Positions 1-9,503 are shown, counted from the first letter of the stretch. The stretch: 64,000 nucleotides of DNA from Halobacillus amylolyticus (GCF_022921115.1 NZ_CP095075.1:2334001-2398000), one strand, 5' to 3'. Numbers and translations: made by a program. Notes: generated by a model not told the origin, from the sequence alone.

Positions 1-610
1 CCTCAAGATCTACCCAGACCGTTTCGAACTCATCGTCCGCTTTCTCCGCTTCCTTTGTGATCGAAATGTCAGCATCTCCTGTTTCTTTATCCGTTGTAAA
101 AATCGTCTTCAAACTTGGAATCTCTTCCCGATGGACACGAGATAGAAAGCTAGAGTCGGCTATTAAAAACTCCCCTTCGCAATCATTAATCCGGTCTCGA
201 ACAGCTTCTTCCATAAAGGCCTCAAATAACGGACCGACCACAGCACCAACGTTAATCGCAGCAAGCATAGCAATATAGCAATGCGGGTGTTTAGGTAAGA
301 AAACAAATACAAAGTCGCCTTTCTTAACACCTGATGCTGTCAACACATTGCTCCAGCGACTCACTTCCTGCTGAAGCTCTCTATAGGTTAATGACCAATT
401 CTCCGTTTCGGAAATATAATGAAGGGCTGTCTTCTCACCCTTTCCATTCAGTACATGCCGATCTACAGATTCATAGGTCATGTTTACTTTCCCTGTATGA
501 TACCAGCTAAATATTGGGTGGACCCGTTCCCATGAGAAAGGTTCACCTTCCATCCATTCTACGGATATATTATGACTTCCACCTCTTGGCGGCAGAATTA
601 CATCTGACAT
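1..610 (-). CDS. Acetyl-CoA synthetase-like AMP-forming ligase, N-terminal part (cut by window edge)
   Basis: The frame is open from the ATG at 610 to the left edge, about 203 residues. My translation contains VGAVVGPLFEAFMEEAVRDR and an early FSWYHTGKVN stretch, both typical of the N-terminal half of AcsA-type acetate-CoA ligases. The ATP-binding loop would lie beyond the edge. The ribosome site AAGGAGG (619-625) overlaps the TAA stop of the upstream transporter ATPase, so it is the last visible gene of the S-box operon and probably translationally coupled. By family it would activate acetate or a short acid to the acyl-CoA. Supplying acetyl-CoA for homoserine acetylation is my inference; the substrate is unproven. 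Confidence 0.8.
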   Translation of the reverse strand, partial: MSDVILPPRGGSHNISVEWMEGEPFSWERVHPIFSWYHTGKVNMTYESVDRHVLNGKGEKTALHYISETENWSLTYRELQQEVSRWSNVLTASGVKKGDFVFVFLPKHPHCYIAMLAAINVGAVVGPLFEAFMEEAVRDRINDCEGEFLIADSSFLSRVHREEIPSLKTIFTTDKETGDADISITKEAEKADDEFETVWVDLE

Positions 611-623
611 GTTACGATCCTCC

Positions 624-1337
624 TTAAACTCTAGTGAAATCCAGTTCCTGTAGAATATCTTCTTTGAGATTTGCTAAATAGGCGTCGCCTCGTCGGCGCG
701 GCTTAGGTGTGTCTATCGAAATTTCAGATTGAATCCCACCCGGCTGTCCCCTCATAATGACAATACGATCACATAGATATAAGGCTTCATCAATATCATG
801 CGTAACAAGCAGTGTCGTCGTATGATGCTTTTCAAAGATTGAGAGGAGTAAATCCTGTAGCTGCATCTTCGTAAACGCATCAAGTGCACTCAATGGCTCA
901 TCAAGCAATAAAATTTCAGGGCGATTCAGTAAAGAACGGGCAATCGCCACACGCTGGGCCATCCCGCCTGATAGGTCTTTAGGATAATGGTCTTCGAACC
1001 CATCAAGACCGACCGTTTGGATTAAGTCCAAAGCTTGCTCTCTGTTCTGTTTTTTCGCCACACCAAAGGTAATGTTCTCCCAAACTGAAAGCCATGGCAT
1101 CAGCCTCGGCTCTTGAAACATCATTCCAAAGGCGTGCTCAGGGTTACTCACATTTGTTTCAATGTCCCCTTTATAATTTAAGTCAAGCCCGGAAAGCACG
1201 CGTAGGAGTGTACTCTTCCCACAGCCGCTCGTGCCTAAAACTCCGACAACTTCGCCTTCGGTTAACCGTATATTGACGTTCTTGAAGCCAGCCTTTCCGT
1301 TCTGGAAAACACGTGAGACTTGATTAACTGCCAGCAT
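624..1337 (-). CDS. SsuB/TauB-type ABC transporter ATPase
   Basis: A 237-residue cytoplasmic ATPase that powers an aliphatic sulfonate/taurine/nitrate-class importer. Walker A is GTSGCGKST at about residues 35-43, the Q-loop lies in MMFQEPRLMPW, the signature is LSGGMAQR at about 122-129, and Walker B is ILLLDEP at about 142-148. Length is normal for SsuB. The ATG at 1337 has a GGAGGAG site. It sits 15 bp below the permease gene and 13 bp above the ligase gene in the S-box operon. The substrate is probably an organosulfur compound, judged from the riboswitch and the sulfhydrylase in the same transcript; sequence alone does not separate sulfonate, taurine and related solutes. Confidence 0.88.
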   Translation of the reverse strand: MLAVNQVSRVFQNGKAGFKNVNIRLTEGEVVGVLGTSGCGKSTLLRVLSGLDLNYKGDIETNVSNPEHAFGMMFQEPRLMPWLSVWENITFGVAKKQNREQALDLIQTVGLDGFEDHYPKDLSGGMAQRVAIARSLLNRPEILLLDEPLSALDAFTKMQLQDLLLSIFEKHHTTTLLVTHDIDEALYLCDRIVIMRGQPGGIQSEISIDTPKPRRRGDAYLANLKEDILQELDFTRV

Positions 1338-1352
1338 GATTTCTCCTCCAAT

Positions 1353-2186
1353 CTATGATGCATTTTCAATACTGTCCTGCCACCGTAACGTTCTCATTTG
1401 AACTCGCTTGAGAATCTCATCGGATGCCTTCCCGAAGATCGCAAACAACACGATACTGCCAATCACAAGCTCCGGGGAGGAAGTGTTTTGTCCGAACACC
1501 ATTAAATAGCCAAGACCTTGACTTGCGCCCAGCAATTCGGCTGCAACGACAAACATCCAGCCGAGACTAAGGCCGCTCCGCAGCCCTACTAAAAAGGAAG
1601 GTAACGCAGCAGGAAAAATGATTTTACGTATTTGTTGTAAGCTTGTGAAATGATACATACGTCCCACTTCGATCAACTTACGGTCCACCCCTTGGATACC
1701 AGAGGTCAAATTTAAATAAATCGGAAAGAATACTCCTACAGCTACCAACGTAATTTTAGAGGCTTCTCCAATACCGATCCATAAAACAAACAACGGCACC
1801 CATGCTAATGATGGGATCGCCCTTAGGGCCTGCAGCATTGGATCAAGAACCTTTTCAACGATTCTTATATAACCAGTAGCAGCCCCTAAAATGGTAGCTG
1901 CAGCCATTCCTAATAGAAAGCCTGCAAATACACGGTATAAAGTGATCGATATGTGTCCCCATAGTTCACCATCTTGGGCCATACCTGCTATTTCCTCCAG
2001 GACAACAGAGGGAGCAGGAAGCAAGTAGGGAGCTACCCACCCACTTCTTGAAGCAATCTCCCAAATGATAATGAGAACGATAGGGAGGAGACTTCCTATA
2101 AATAAATTGGATGCAAACGGGTTAAAGGTTGTTTTCTCACGGCTTTTAACTGAAGGTCTGATGGTTGTTTCTGATTGACTTGACAC
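1353..2186 (-). CDS. SsuC-type ABC transporter permease
   Basis: A 277-residue polytopic inner-membrane protein with about six hydrophobic segments. It has the binding-protein-dependent permease pattern, and the stretch around ALRAIPSLAWVPLFVLW is characteristic of the SsuC/TauC/NrtB family. It forms the channel for the neighbouring binding lipoprotein and ATPase. The start is a GTG at 2186 preceded by a GGAGGAG site. The N-terminal ~25 residues are polar and cytoplasmic. It lies 24 bp after the binding-protein gene and 15 bp before the ATPase gene, so the three form one transport operon. Confidence 0.88.
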   Translation of the reverse strand: MSSQSETTIRPSVKSREKTTFNPFASNLFIGSLLPIVLIIIWEIASRSGWVAPYLLPAPSVVLEEIAGMAQDGELWGHISITLYRVFAGFLLGMAAATILGAATGYIRIVEKVLDPMLQALRAIPSLAWVPLFVLWIGIGEASKITLVAVGVFFPIYLNLTSGIQGVDRKLIEVGRMYHFTSLQQIRKIIFPAALPSFLVGLRSGLSLGWMFVVAAELLGASQGLGYLMVFGQNTSSPELVIGSIVLFAIFGKASDEILKRVQMRTLRWQDSIENAS

Positions 2187-2210
2187 CTCTTCACTCCTCC
2201 CTATATTCCC

Positions 2211-3194
2211 TTATTCGATAACTTCTTTTGCAAAACTTGGATTTACAAGTTCGTTCGTGAGTTCTTCTATTTTCACATCTTGATCAATGATCTCTACTTC
2301 TTTCAGCACTTCACCAGCGCCTTTAACCGTTTCTTTTAAGGCTTCTCCCGGAATAGGATCGGAAAAATCGTTCCGTTCCATTTCTTTTTTAGCTACGGCT
2401 AAATCAATATTCGCTTCTTCAGCTACTATTTTTGCCGCTTCCTCAGGATTTTCAATCGTCCATTTTCTAGCCTTTTCATAGGCTTCAATAACCGTTTTCA
2501 CAACTTCAGGGTGCTGTTCAGCGTACTCTGAACGTACGTTTAGCGACCCGTAGGTGTTAAAAGTAGGTTCACGGTAAAATAACTTTGCATCAGATTCGAG
2601 CTCAAGCCTTGCCATGTGCGGATCTAGCCCAGCCCATGCATCAACATTGCCTGCTGACAATGCTGCTGCACCGTCGGCATGCTGCAAGTTCACGAGTTCA
2701 ATATCATCTGGTGACATCCCATGTTCTTTTAACGCTCGAACTAAGAAAATGTATGGGTCTGTTCCTAACGTGGCAGCAACCTTTTTCCCTTTTAAATCCT
2801 CAACAGAAGAAATATTGGAATCACCATTCGTGACAAGCGCTGTCCACTCGGGTTTGGAGTATAAGTACACCGACTCAACCGGTGAACCATTCGCCTTTGC
2901 CATGAGTGCCGCCGCCCCTGCAGAGGAACTAAAGTCCACACTACTTGAGTTTAGGAATTCGAGTGCCTTATTACTTCCTTGACTTAAAACGAATTCGACA
3001 TCAATACCTTCTTTCTTCAGTGCTTCTTCAGCCCATCCCTTTTCCTTCAAAACGAGACTTGTCGGGGAGTAGTAGGCATAATCAAGCGTCACTTTATCAG
3101 GTTTCCCACTTTCACCTTCAGCGTTATTCGAACAACCTATTAAGGTGATAGTCAGTAACAGTGCTAGGGTGGGTAATATATATTTAGTTTTCAT
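2211..3194 (-). CDS. SsuA-type substrate-binding lipoprotein
   Basis: A 327-residue extracellular binding protein of the sulfonate/nitrate/taurine ABC family. I place the start at the ATG at 3194 (MKTKYILPT) because a GGAGG site precedes it; an upstream in-frame ATG at 3239 would overlap the preceding gene and spoil the signal peptide. The signal peptide ends in a lipobox (LIGCSNN), so it should be a membrane-anchored lipoprotein. VAATLGTDPYIFL and the aromatic-anion pocket region near AGLDPHMARLE fit the SsuA/TauA fold. It starts 17 bp after the sulfhydrylase stop. SAM-responsive expression is expected from the shared leader. Confidence 0.87.
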   Translation of the reverse strand: MKTKYILPTLALLLTITLIGCSNNAEGESGKPDKVTLDYAYYSPTSLVLKEKGWAEEALKKEGIDVEFVLSQGSNKALEFLNSSSVDFSSSAGAAALMAKANGSPVESVYLYSKPEWTALVTNGDSNISSVEDLKGKKVAATLGTDPYIFLVRALKEHGMSPDDIELVNLQHADGAAALSAGNVDAWAGLDPHMARLELESDAKLFYREPTFNTYGSLNVRSEYAEQHPEVVKTVIEAYEKARKWTIENPEEAAKIVAEEANIDLAVAKKEMERNDFSDPIPGEALKETVKGAGEVLKEVEIIDQDVKIEELTNELVNPSFAKEVIE

Positions 3195-3213
3195 CCATTT
3201 GCCTCCATAAAAA

Positions 3214-5001
3214 TTAAATTTCACATGCATAGGTATCAATCGTGCCTCTTAGGCGCTGTGCTTCCTTGTAGGTGCAACGATTGTGCACCACTTGCAGTCC
3301 CGCTTCACTAGCAATTCGCGCTGCCTCCGGTGCAATGACGCCCTCTTGCAGCCAAAAGACCCCAGGCTTCACAGTTGCTGCCTCTTTAGCAATTTCAATT
3401 GCCGCTTCAGGACTGCGGAAAATTTGAACAACGTCCACTTTGAAAGGAATTGAGCTAATGTCTGGATAGGCTTTTTCTCCTAACACCTCATCTTCCCTCG
3501 GATTAACCGGTACAATTTGGTAACCTAGACGCTGCATTTTACGTGCCAACCGGTGGCTTGGGCGAGAAGGCTTCCCGCTTAACCCAACAACAGCTAAACG
3601 CTTCGGACGAGTCACTTGTTCTCCATCCTGCTCTTCGGTTACTTGTGCAGATTGAAGCGCCCATTTGATCACACCTTCATCGTTCTCAGTAATAGCTGAG
3701 CTGCCTTCTTTCCCAGTTGCCGTCGCAATCGCACGGTCCAAGTCATTCACAAGGTCCTTCACTGACTCTAAACCAACAGATAAACGGATTAACTCTTCTG
3801 ATACACCACTTGCAGCGAGATCTTCAACAGATAACTGTTGGTGTGTTGTTGAGGCAGGATGAATGATTAGTGACTTCGCATCACCTACGTTTGCTACGTG
3901 TGACCATAAAGCAATGTTGTTAATTACTTTTCGACCTGCGTCACGGCCTCCTCTGATGCCAAAATTGACAATCGAACCATAGCCACCTTCTAAGTACTTA
4001 CCAGCTAGTGAATGAGCAGGGTGCTCTTTCAACCCCGGATAGGAGACCCATTCAACATCAGGATGACCTTTAAGGTATTCTGCTAGCTCTAATGCATTAT
4101 CGTTATGACGCTCGATCCGCAAAGGCAACGTTTCAAGTCCTTGCAATAGTAGGAAAGCATTTTGCGGGCTTAAGCAGGCACCCAAGTCTCTCAACAATTG
4201 AACGCGTAATTTTGTTACAAAGGCTAGTGTTCCGAAATCAGAGGCATAGCGGATGCCGTTATAACTATCATCCGGCTCAGTGAAAACAGGGAATTTGCCG
4301 TTTGTCCAGTCAAATCTTCCCCCATCAACCACAACACCTCCGATGGCTGTTCCATGCCCGCCAATCCACTTCGTAGCAGAATGAACAACGATATCCGCTC
4401 CAAATTCAATCGGCTTACAGGAATAAGGTGTAGCAAATGTGTTGTCAACAATCAGTGGTACACCGTGATCATGGGCAACTGCGGAGACCTTTTCAAAATC
4501 CAATACATGAAGACTCGGGTTACCAATTGTCTCAGCAAACACAGCCTTGGTTTTATCCGTTAAAGCATTGCGGAAGTTTTCAGGATCTTCAGGATCAACA
4601 AACCTCACTTTAATGCCGTATCGCGGCAGAGTATTAGCAAACAAATTATAAGTGCCTCCATATAAATTCGATGCGGCCACAATTTCATCACCTGAGCCTG
4701 CTAGATTTAAGATTGATAGAGCAATCGCTGACATTCCTGAAGCTGTCGCCACAGAAGCAACGCCGTTTTCAAGCAAAGCCATTCTTTTTTCAAAAACATC
4801 TACCGTCGGATTCCCGATTCTTGAATATATATTTCCCGGCTCATCAAGGGCAAATAAACTTTGCGCATGATCAGTATCGTGAAACACATAAGAAGTCGTT
4901 TGATAAATCGGTACCGCTCTTGAACCTGTAGTTGGATCTGGGGATTGCCCGCCATGAAGTGAGACCGTGCTTAAATCGTAGCTTTCAAATGAGTTTGTCA
5001 T
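3214..5001 (-). CDS. O-acetylhomoserine sulfhydrylase (MetY-like) fused to a C-terminal CoA-binding domain
   Basis: A 595-residue protein, longer than the usual ~430 for MetY. Residues ~1-430 are a Cys/Met-metabolism PLP enzyme: [19 protein letters not shown], the LYGGTYNLF loop, and the PLP lysine in [11 protein letters not shown] at about Lys211. By family it makes homocysteine from O-acetylhomoserine and sulfide. Residues ~465-590 form a YccU-like CoA_binding_2 Rossmann domain ([20 protein letters not shown], then [10 protein letters not shown] and [11 protein letters not shown]), joined by an acidic linker. The ATG at 5001 has an AGGAGG site. First gene after the S-box. The fusion may sense acyl-CoA status, which is inference. 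Confidence 0.88.
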   Translation of the reverse strand: MTNSFESYDLSTVSLHGGQSPDPTTGSRAVPIYQTTSYVFHDTDHAQSLFALDEPGNIYSRIGNPTVDVFEKRMALLENGVASVATASGMSAIALSILNLAGSGDEIVAASNLYGGTYNLFANTLPRYGIKVRFVDPEDPENFRNALTDKTKAVFAETIGNPSLHVLDFEKVSAVAHDHGVPLIVDNTFATPYSCKPIEFGADIVVHSATKWIGGHGTAIGGVVVDGGRFDWTNGKFPVFTEPDDSYNGIRYASDFGTLAFVTKLRVQLLRDLGACLSPQNAFLLLQGLETLPLRIERHNDNALELAEYLKGHPDVEWVSYPGLKEHPAHSLAGKYLEGGYGSIVNFGIRGGRDAGRKVINNIALWSHVANVGDAKSLIIHPASTTHQQLSVEDLAASGVSEELIRLSVGLESVKDLVNDLDRAIATATGKEGSSAITENDEGVIKWALQSAQVTEEQDGEQVTRPKRLAVVGLSGKPSRPSHRLARKMQRLGYQIVPVNPREDEVLGEKAYPDISSIPFKVDVVQIFRSPEAAIEIAKEAATVKPGVFWLQEGVIAPEAARIASEAGLQVVHNRCTYKEAQRLRGTIDTYACEI

Positions 5002-5078
5002 TTTTACATCCTCCTAAAGTTTTTAAATAAGATTTGAATAGCAAGAGGGCATCGGGGGCCGAAATAATTTTTGAAATA

Positions 5079-5112
5079 CAAAAAACCCCCTCTTCGATAA
5101 GAAGAGGGGGTT
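5079..5112 (-). terminator. S-box expression-platform terminator
   Basis: On the minus strand a 10-bp GC-rich stem (CCCCCTCTTC paired with GAAGAGGGGG, loop of five) is followed by a run of six T. It lies between the SAM aptamer and the metY-like gene, as expected for a transcription-attenuating S-box. Confidence 0.93.
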
Positions 5113-5126
5113 GAATAATCATGTCC

Positions 5127-5238
5127 TCCTCTTATCTCTCAGATCAGTGATCTGTAGGATTTGGCACCTTTTCAAACCGATGTTTGAAGGTTGCCGGGCT
5201 TCACAGGGCCTATTCCCTCTGCCGCTCTTGATAAGAGT
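5127..5238 (-). ncRNA. SAM-I (S-box) riboswitch aptamer
   Basis: The minus strand carries the S-box hallmarks in order: the P1 5' strand CTCTTATCAAGAG, GGCAGAGGGA, then GGCCCTGTGAAGCCCGGCAA, a CC-TTC arm, GGTGCCAAATCC, and a closing GAGAGATAAGAG pairing back to P1. High SAM should terminate transcription at the adjacent hairpin and shut off the metY-like/ssuABC-like/ligase operon. Confidence 0.95.
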
Positions 5239-5268
5239 ACTTGCTATTTAATTTGGCTATGGTTAAGA

Positions 5269-5298
5269 ATTATAAGGTATAACAATTGGAAAAGTCAA
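5269..5298 (-). promoter_or_regulatory. Sigma-A promoter of the S-box operon
   Basis: On the minus strand TTGACT (5293-5298) and TATAAT (5269-5274) are separated by 18 bp, about 30 bp before the aptamer. The -35 hexamer touches the end of the upstream PLP-enzyme gene (stop at 5299), so the two units are packed with no spacer. Confidence 0.75.
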
Positions 5299-6459
5299 TC
5301 ATTTTTGACTATTTTCTTTTACAGATTCATGAATGGCTTCCTTGAACTGAGCTATGATGTCCGCTGACTCTTCTATTCCAATGGAAAGCCTAATAACATA
5401 ATCATTGACACCAATTAGGGCACGCTCCTCATCCGTCAATGCACGGTGTGAAGTTCGGATTGGATAGGATACAGTCGTTTCTAACCCACCAAGGGTCGGC
5501 GTCAATTTAATCCACCCTAAGGATCGAAAGAATTGTTCGATATCAACTTTTTTACTAAGTTCAATCGTAACAATCGCACCGTGCCCTTGCTCTGAAACGT
5601 ATTCAGGGTAAAATACTTGGTCGACTAACTCATCCTGCTGTAAAGATTCCGCCAGTGTTTGCGCATTAGCGGATTGCTGTTTCATACGTAAACCAAGTGT
5701 CTTTACACCCCGTTGAGTTAACCATGCCTCAAAAGCACTGAGATTGGCGCCAAGCGCACTCACCTTTTGCTTCGCTTTTGCCATTAACTCTTCATTTCCA
5801 ACGACGATCCCCGAAGTAACGTCACTATGACCGCCGATATATTTTGTAGCACTGTGCACAACAATATCGATCCCCTTTTTATAGGGCTGTAATAAGTATG
5901 GAGTGGCAAATGTATTGTCAACCATTGTGTACAAATCGTGTTCCTTCGCGAGACTTACAAGTCCTTCTAGGTCTTCTACTCTGAGAAAAGGATTGGAGAC
6001 TGACTCTGTATAGAGCAATTTCGTATTTGGTTGAATCGCCTCTTCAACCTTTTTTTTATCGGCAAATGAAACGATTGAAACTTCAAAGCCAAAGCTCGTT
6101 AGCTCTTTTGTAATCAAGTGATGGGTCCCGCCATAAAGATCTTCTGCGGCAACGATGTGATCACCGGCTTGCACAACAGAAAGGATGCCTGCCAGAATTG
6201 CCGAGGTTCCAGATGAGGCGGCGACCCCAGCTTCTGCTCCTTCAAGATTCGCAACGGTTTGACCGAGTTCTTCTGTGTTCGGATTCTTCTCACGGGAATA
6301 CGAAAACGAAGCTTCTCCAGCATAATAGCTTTCTAAGTGATCTAAGTCTTTAAATGTAAAGGAAGATGTTTGGTAAATCGGAGTTGATTTACTATTTAGT
6401 GCATCTCCCTGATTTATTTTGTTGTGTACAATACGTGTATCAAATGATTGATGGCTCAT
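5299..6459 (-). CDS. Cys/Met-metabolism PLP enzyme (cystathionine gamma-synthase / MetI-MetC class)
   Basis: A 386-residue fold-type-I PLP enzyme. It shows SYSREKNPNTEELGQTVANL, the LYGGTHHL loop, the PLP-anchoring lysine in VVHSATKYIGGHSD at about Lys206 and the C-terminal RTSHRALTDEER/VIRLSIGIEE region. Family members carry out transsulfuration steps (cystathionine gamma-synthase, beta- or gamma-lyase); motifs alone do not decide which. It has its own strong promoter and no S-box. Its 3' end abuts the promoter of the S-box operon and no terminator is visible between them, so some read-through is possible. Confidence 0.85.
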   Translation of the reverse strand: MSHQSFDTRIVHNKINQGDALNSKSTPIYQTSSFTFKDLDHLESYYAGEASFSYSREKNPNTEELGQTVANLEGAEAGVAASSGTSAILAGILSVVQAGDHIVAAEDLYGGTHHLITKELTSFGFEVSIVSFADKKKVEEAIQPNTKLLYTESVSNPFLRVEDLEGLVSLAKEHDLYTMVDNTFATPYLLQPYKKGIDIVVHSATKYIGGHSDVTSGIVVGNEELMAKAKQKVSALGANLSAFEAWLTQRGVKTLGLRMKQQSANAQTLAESLQQDELVDQVFYPEYVSEQGHGAIVTIELSKKVDIEQFFRSLGWIKLTPTLGGLETTVSYPIRTSHRALTDEERALIGVNDYVIRLSIGIEESADIIAQFKEAIHESVKENSQK

Positions 6460-6491
6460 AAACTCTCTCCTTTTGCACTTGAATGCATCAA

Positions 6492-6521
6492 AGTATATCG
6501 ATCAGCACAATATTCTGTCAA
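6492..6521 (-). promoter_or_regulatory. Sigma-A-type promoter of the PLP-enzyme gene
   Basis: On the minus strand TTGACA (6516-6521), an 18-bp spacer and TATACT (6492-6497) lie about 35 bp before the ATG at 6459, which has an AGGAGAG ribosome site. No riboswitch is visible in this short leader. Confidence 0.65.
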
Positions 6522-6531
6522 TCACTATAGT

Positions 6532-7125
6532 TTAGCGGCTGCTTAAGATAGCCTGCACAACATATTGATAATAATCAAAAGGATGGGGGCAGAAACTCGA
6601 ATGAGATAAATGGAGCTCTTCGCCTGTAAAGATAGATTCAGCCTGTAAACACGGACTTTTTTTGCAAATCATACTAAGAAAATCCTCAAGGTCAATCTGA
6701 ACGACATCGCCAACCTCTTCATTAATCGTCAGCTTCATATGGTTTTCATATGGGAATAAATAAATATGACAGATTTCCCGATCCTTAATCGTCTTAAACA
6801 ACAACTCTTCCTTGTAAAATCCACAATAATTTAATTGGCCCGCAGCCAGCCTTAAACCAAGCTCCTCTTCAACCTCGCGCAAACCTCCACGGATGAGGCT
6901 CTCTTCTGCTGCTATGTGGCCCGCAGCCGATATATCATATAGGGATGGGAAATCTTTCTTACTATCTGCACGCTTTTGAAAATAGATCCAGCTCCGATTC
7001 TCTTCATGCTTATAAAACCAGCAATGAAAACTTTCATGCCAATCTCCATCACGGTGAACCTCCTCCCGGTCCTTCTCACCGATAGGAGTTAACCATTCAC
7101 TATAGATCTTAAGCACTTCTCTCAT
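6532..7125 (-). CDS. Nudix hydrolase
   Basis: A cytoplasmic protein of about 197 residues with a complete Nudix box: G, five residues, E, seven residues, REVEEELGL, matching Gx5Ex7REUxEExGU, so the metal-binding catalytic helix is intact. Family members hydrolyse nucleoside diphosphates linked to another moiety; the flanking WIYFQKRA strand resembles the YfcD/isopentenyl-isomerase-like branch. The substrate is unknown. Start choice: an in-frame GTG lies at 7134, but the ATG at 7125 follows a G-rich GGGGGAT site and is preferred. It appears monocistronic. Confidence 0.82.
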   Translation of the reverse strand: MREVLKIYSEWLTPIGEKDREEVHRDGDWHESFHCWFYKHEENRSWIYFQKRADSKKDFPSLYDISAAGHIAAEESLIRGGLREVEEELGLRLAAGQLNYCGFYKEELLFKTIKDREICHIYLFPYENHMKLTINEEVGDVVQIDLEDFLSMICKKSPCLQAESIFTGEELHLSHSSFCPHPFDYYQYVVQAILSSR

Positions 7126-7242
7126 ATCCCCCACTCATTTCTAGTCATTGTCCTGAACCCGATAGATTGACCCTATTGTTAATTGTACCATATCAGTAGA
7201 AAAGTGTAGGCGCCTCAGGGTACAGCAAAAAAGCGTGAAGCA

Positions 7243-9378
7243 CTAACATGGCCGCACGCTCGCAACAGGCAAAGGTTTACTGTAGTAATAACCTTGATAG
7301 TCATGACATCCCTTTTGGCTTAAGTATTCAATATGCTCCTCTGTTTCAACACCTTCAGCAATGATTTGCAGGTTTAAACTTTTAGCCATAGCGATAATTG
7401 CACTGACGATCGCTACATCATTCGCTTTCGAACCAATTTGCTTAATAAAAGAACGGTCAATTTTAATAGCATCAACAGGCAGGCGGCTTAAATAATTTAA
7501 CGATGAAAAGCCCATACCGAAATCATCCAAGTGAACTTTAATACCCTGCGAACGCAGTTCTTCCAATACGCCAGTACTATTTTCAAAATCCCTTAAAACC
7601 ATTGTCTCGGTAATTTCAATGATCAAACAGCTTGCATCAAGATTTGCCTGCTCTAATGCGTTAAAAATTTTATCCTTTACATACCGATCAGCGAATTGTT
7701 CGGCGGATAAGTTGACCGCAACACATAAATCAGGACGGTTAAATTCCAACTGCCATTTTTTCACCTGCAGACAAGCCTCCTTAAGTACCCATTCACCAAT
7801 TTGAATAATTGCACCGCTTTCTTCGGCAAGACTAATAAAGTGGTCAGGCGTTAACAATCCCATTAGTGGTTGATTCCAGCGAATAAGTGCTTCGTACCCC
7901 TTGATCTCAGAAGTCAGCCCGCATACTTGTGGTTGATAATGAAGGGTGAATTCTCTCCGTTCTAATGCGTGATGCAAGGCTTGTTTACGCTGCATTTCAT
8001 CAAGCATTTCGACACTCATATAGGTATTGTACAATTCGTAACGGTTTTTCCCTTTACGTTTGGCCTTATGCATGGCAGCGTCTGCATATCGCAGTAAGGT
8101 CCCTTCATCCGAAGCATCCTGAGGATAAAAGGCAACTCCGACACTCGCTGTGCTATAATATTCCTTTTGGTTAATAAAAAAAGGACGCTTCATCGAATGA
8201 ATAATGTCTTCTGCCTTTTCACGGGCATGGTCCACATCTTTCCGACCTAACAGTAAAACAGCGAATTCGTCACTGCTGATTCTTGAGATTACACAATTGA
8301 CCCTGGCAAAAATGCGATTTAAATGATGAGCAAATTGCTTAAGCAATTCATCTCCTCGTTCATGCCCCCACGTATCATTAATCATTTTAAAATTATCTAA
8401 GTCAATAAAGATCACTGCTAACTTTTGATGTAACTGCCTGGGATTAGCCAGCTCTTCCCTTAATAAATCTTTAAAATAGTTTCGGCTAATTAGTCCTGTC
8501 AACGAGTCAAACTGTGAAATGTGTTTTAACTCTCTCTCTGTATGGCGTTTAGATAATTCATTTCCCATTCGGTCTGCAAAAATGCGGAAAAGCGCCTTAC
8601 TCATAGGACCATTCTTTTTAAGACCAACGTCCATAATCGAAAGAATTCCAATCACCTCTCGATTTGAGTTAAGAAGCGGAGCACCAAAATAACTCTCTAG
8701 TTCATTTTTCACTAACATGTCGTCATTGGGGTAAAGCTCATAAGCCCCCCTAGGTATGTAACACTCTTTGCCTTTGATTACCTCTTCACACGGCGTACCT
8801 TCTAATTGATAGGTCATTCTTTTAGAGATCCCACCTTTATGAAACATAGAGACAGCCGTAATCTGATCACGATTGCTACCAGTCAGTTCTCCTATTATGA
8901 CTGTGTCAACCTGAAGCACCTTGGCTAGGTACTTCACGAGAAAATCAAAGAAGGACTGGCCCGCATTAGCTGCGAATGATTCGCCGATTTCCATCACCGA
9001 TTTTTTCAGGTCTTCCAGTTCTTCTTTATAACTCGATAAAGGGAGCGATTGACCCGTATACCCGATAAATCTGCCATTTTCCGCATATAATGGTGCGATC
9101 ATGTCTTCAATCCATTTATATTCACCGTTCATTTTTAGACGATAGTTCAAATGAAAGGCATCTCCTCCTGGCCGCTGAAGTAATTCCCTTACATGTTCAA
9201 TATCATTAGGATGAATGACGCGACCCAAGTCGGCTAAACTATAAGAGGAACGATCTGCCAAAATCCGCTGCATTAAAGGAGCATTAATATAAATACTACA
9301 GTCCGAGTTGTTAAAAAACCAGACTGGGGTGGACAGCTGTCTTAGTATGTCCCAGGGGCGTCCAACTTTCTGAACCAT
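7243..9378 (-). CDS. PAS-GAF-GGDEF-EAL cyclic-di-GMP signalling protein
   Basis: About 711 residues. N-terminal PAS (~15-115, with GYTGQSLP), GAF (~150-285), GGDEF-like (~300-455) and EAL (~465-705). The diguanylate cyclase active site is degenerate, reading ISSDEF in place of GGDEF, although the upstream DLDNFKMINDTWGHERGD helix is normal. EAL residues look complete: EALIRW, AVNLSAEQF, EITETM, HLDDFGMGFSS, KIDRSFIKQI and IIAEGVETEEH. It is therefore probably a c-di-GMP phosphodiesterase with a regulatory GGDEF domain, no predicted membrane segment, sensing an unknown ligand through PAS/GAF. The ATG at 9378 (AAGAAGG site) is preferred over a GTG at 9387. Confidence 0.88.
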   Translation of the reverse strand: MVQKVGRPWDILRQLSTPVWFFNNSDCSIYINAPLMQRILADRSSYSLADLGRVIHPNDIEHVRELLQRPGGDAFHLNYRLKMNGEYKWIEDMIAPLYAENGRFIGYTGQSLPLSSYKEELEDLKKSVMEIGESFAANAGQSFFDFLVKYLAKVLQVDTVIIGELTGSNRDQITAVSMFHKGGISKRMTYQLEGTPCEEVIKGKECYIPRGAYELYPNDDMLVKNELESYFGAPLLNSNREVIGILSIMDVGLKKNGPMSKALFRIFADRMGNELSKRHTERELKHISQFDSLTGLISRNYFKDLLREELANPRQLHQKLAVIFIDLDNFKMINDTWGHERGDELLKQFAHHLNRIFARVNCVISRISSDEFAVLLLGRKDVDHAREKAEDIIHSMKRPFFINQKEYYSTASVGVAFYPQDASDEGTLLRYADAAMHKAKRKGKNRYELYNTYMSVEMLDEMQRKQALHHALERREFTLHYQPQVCGLTSEIKGYEALIRWNQPLMGLLTPDHFISLAEESGAIIQIGEWVLKEACLQVKKWQLEFNRPDLCVAVNLSAEQFADRYVKDKIFNALEQANLDASCLIIEITETMVLRDFENSTGVLEELRSQGIKVHLDDFGMGFSSLNYLSRLPVDAIKIDRSFIKQIGSKANDVAIVSAIIAMAKSLNLQIIAEGVETEEHIEYLSQKGCHDYQGYYYSKPLPVASVRPC

Positions 9379-9503
9379 TTCGTTCACCTTCTTTACTTAG
9401 GGATCATCTTTCTTCTATTATCGGAAATTCCTAATGAACCTTAAGGGGAGGTTTACAGCTAATTTGAAGAAGGGAAAGTAATTAGAGGAAGGGAGGCTTA
9501 AAG

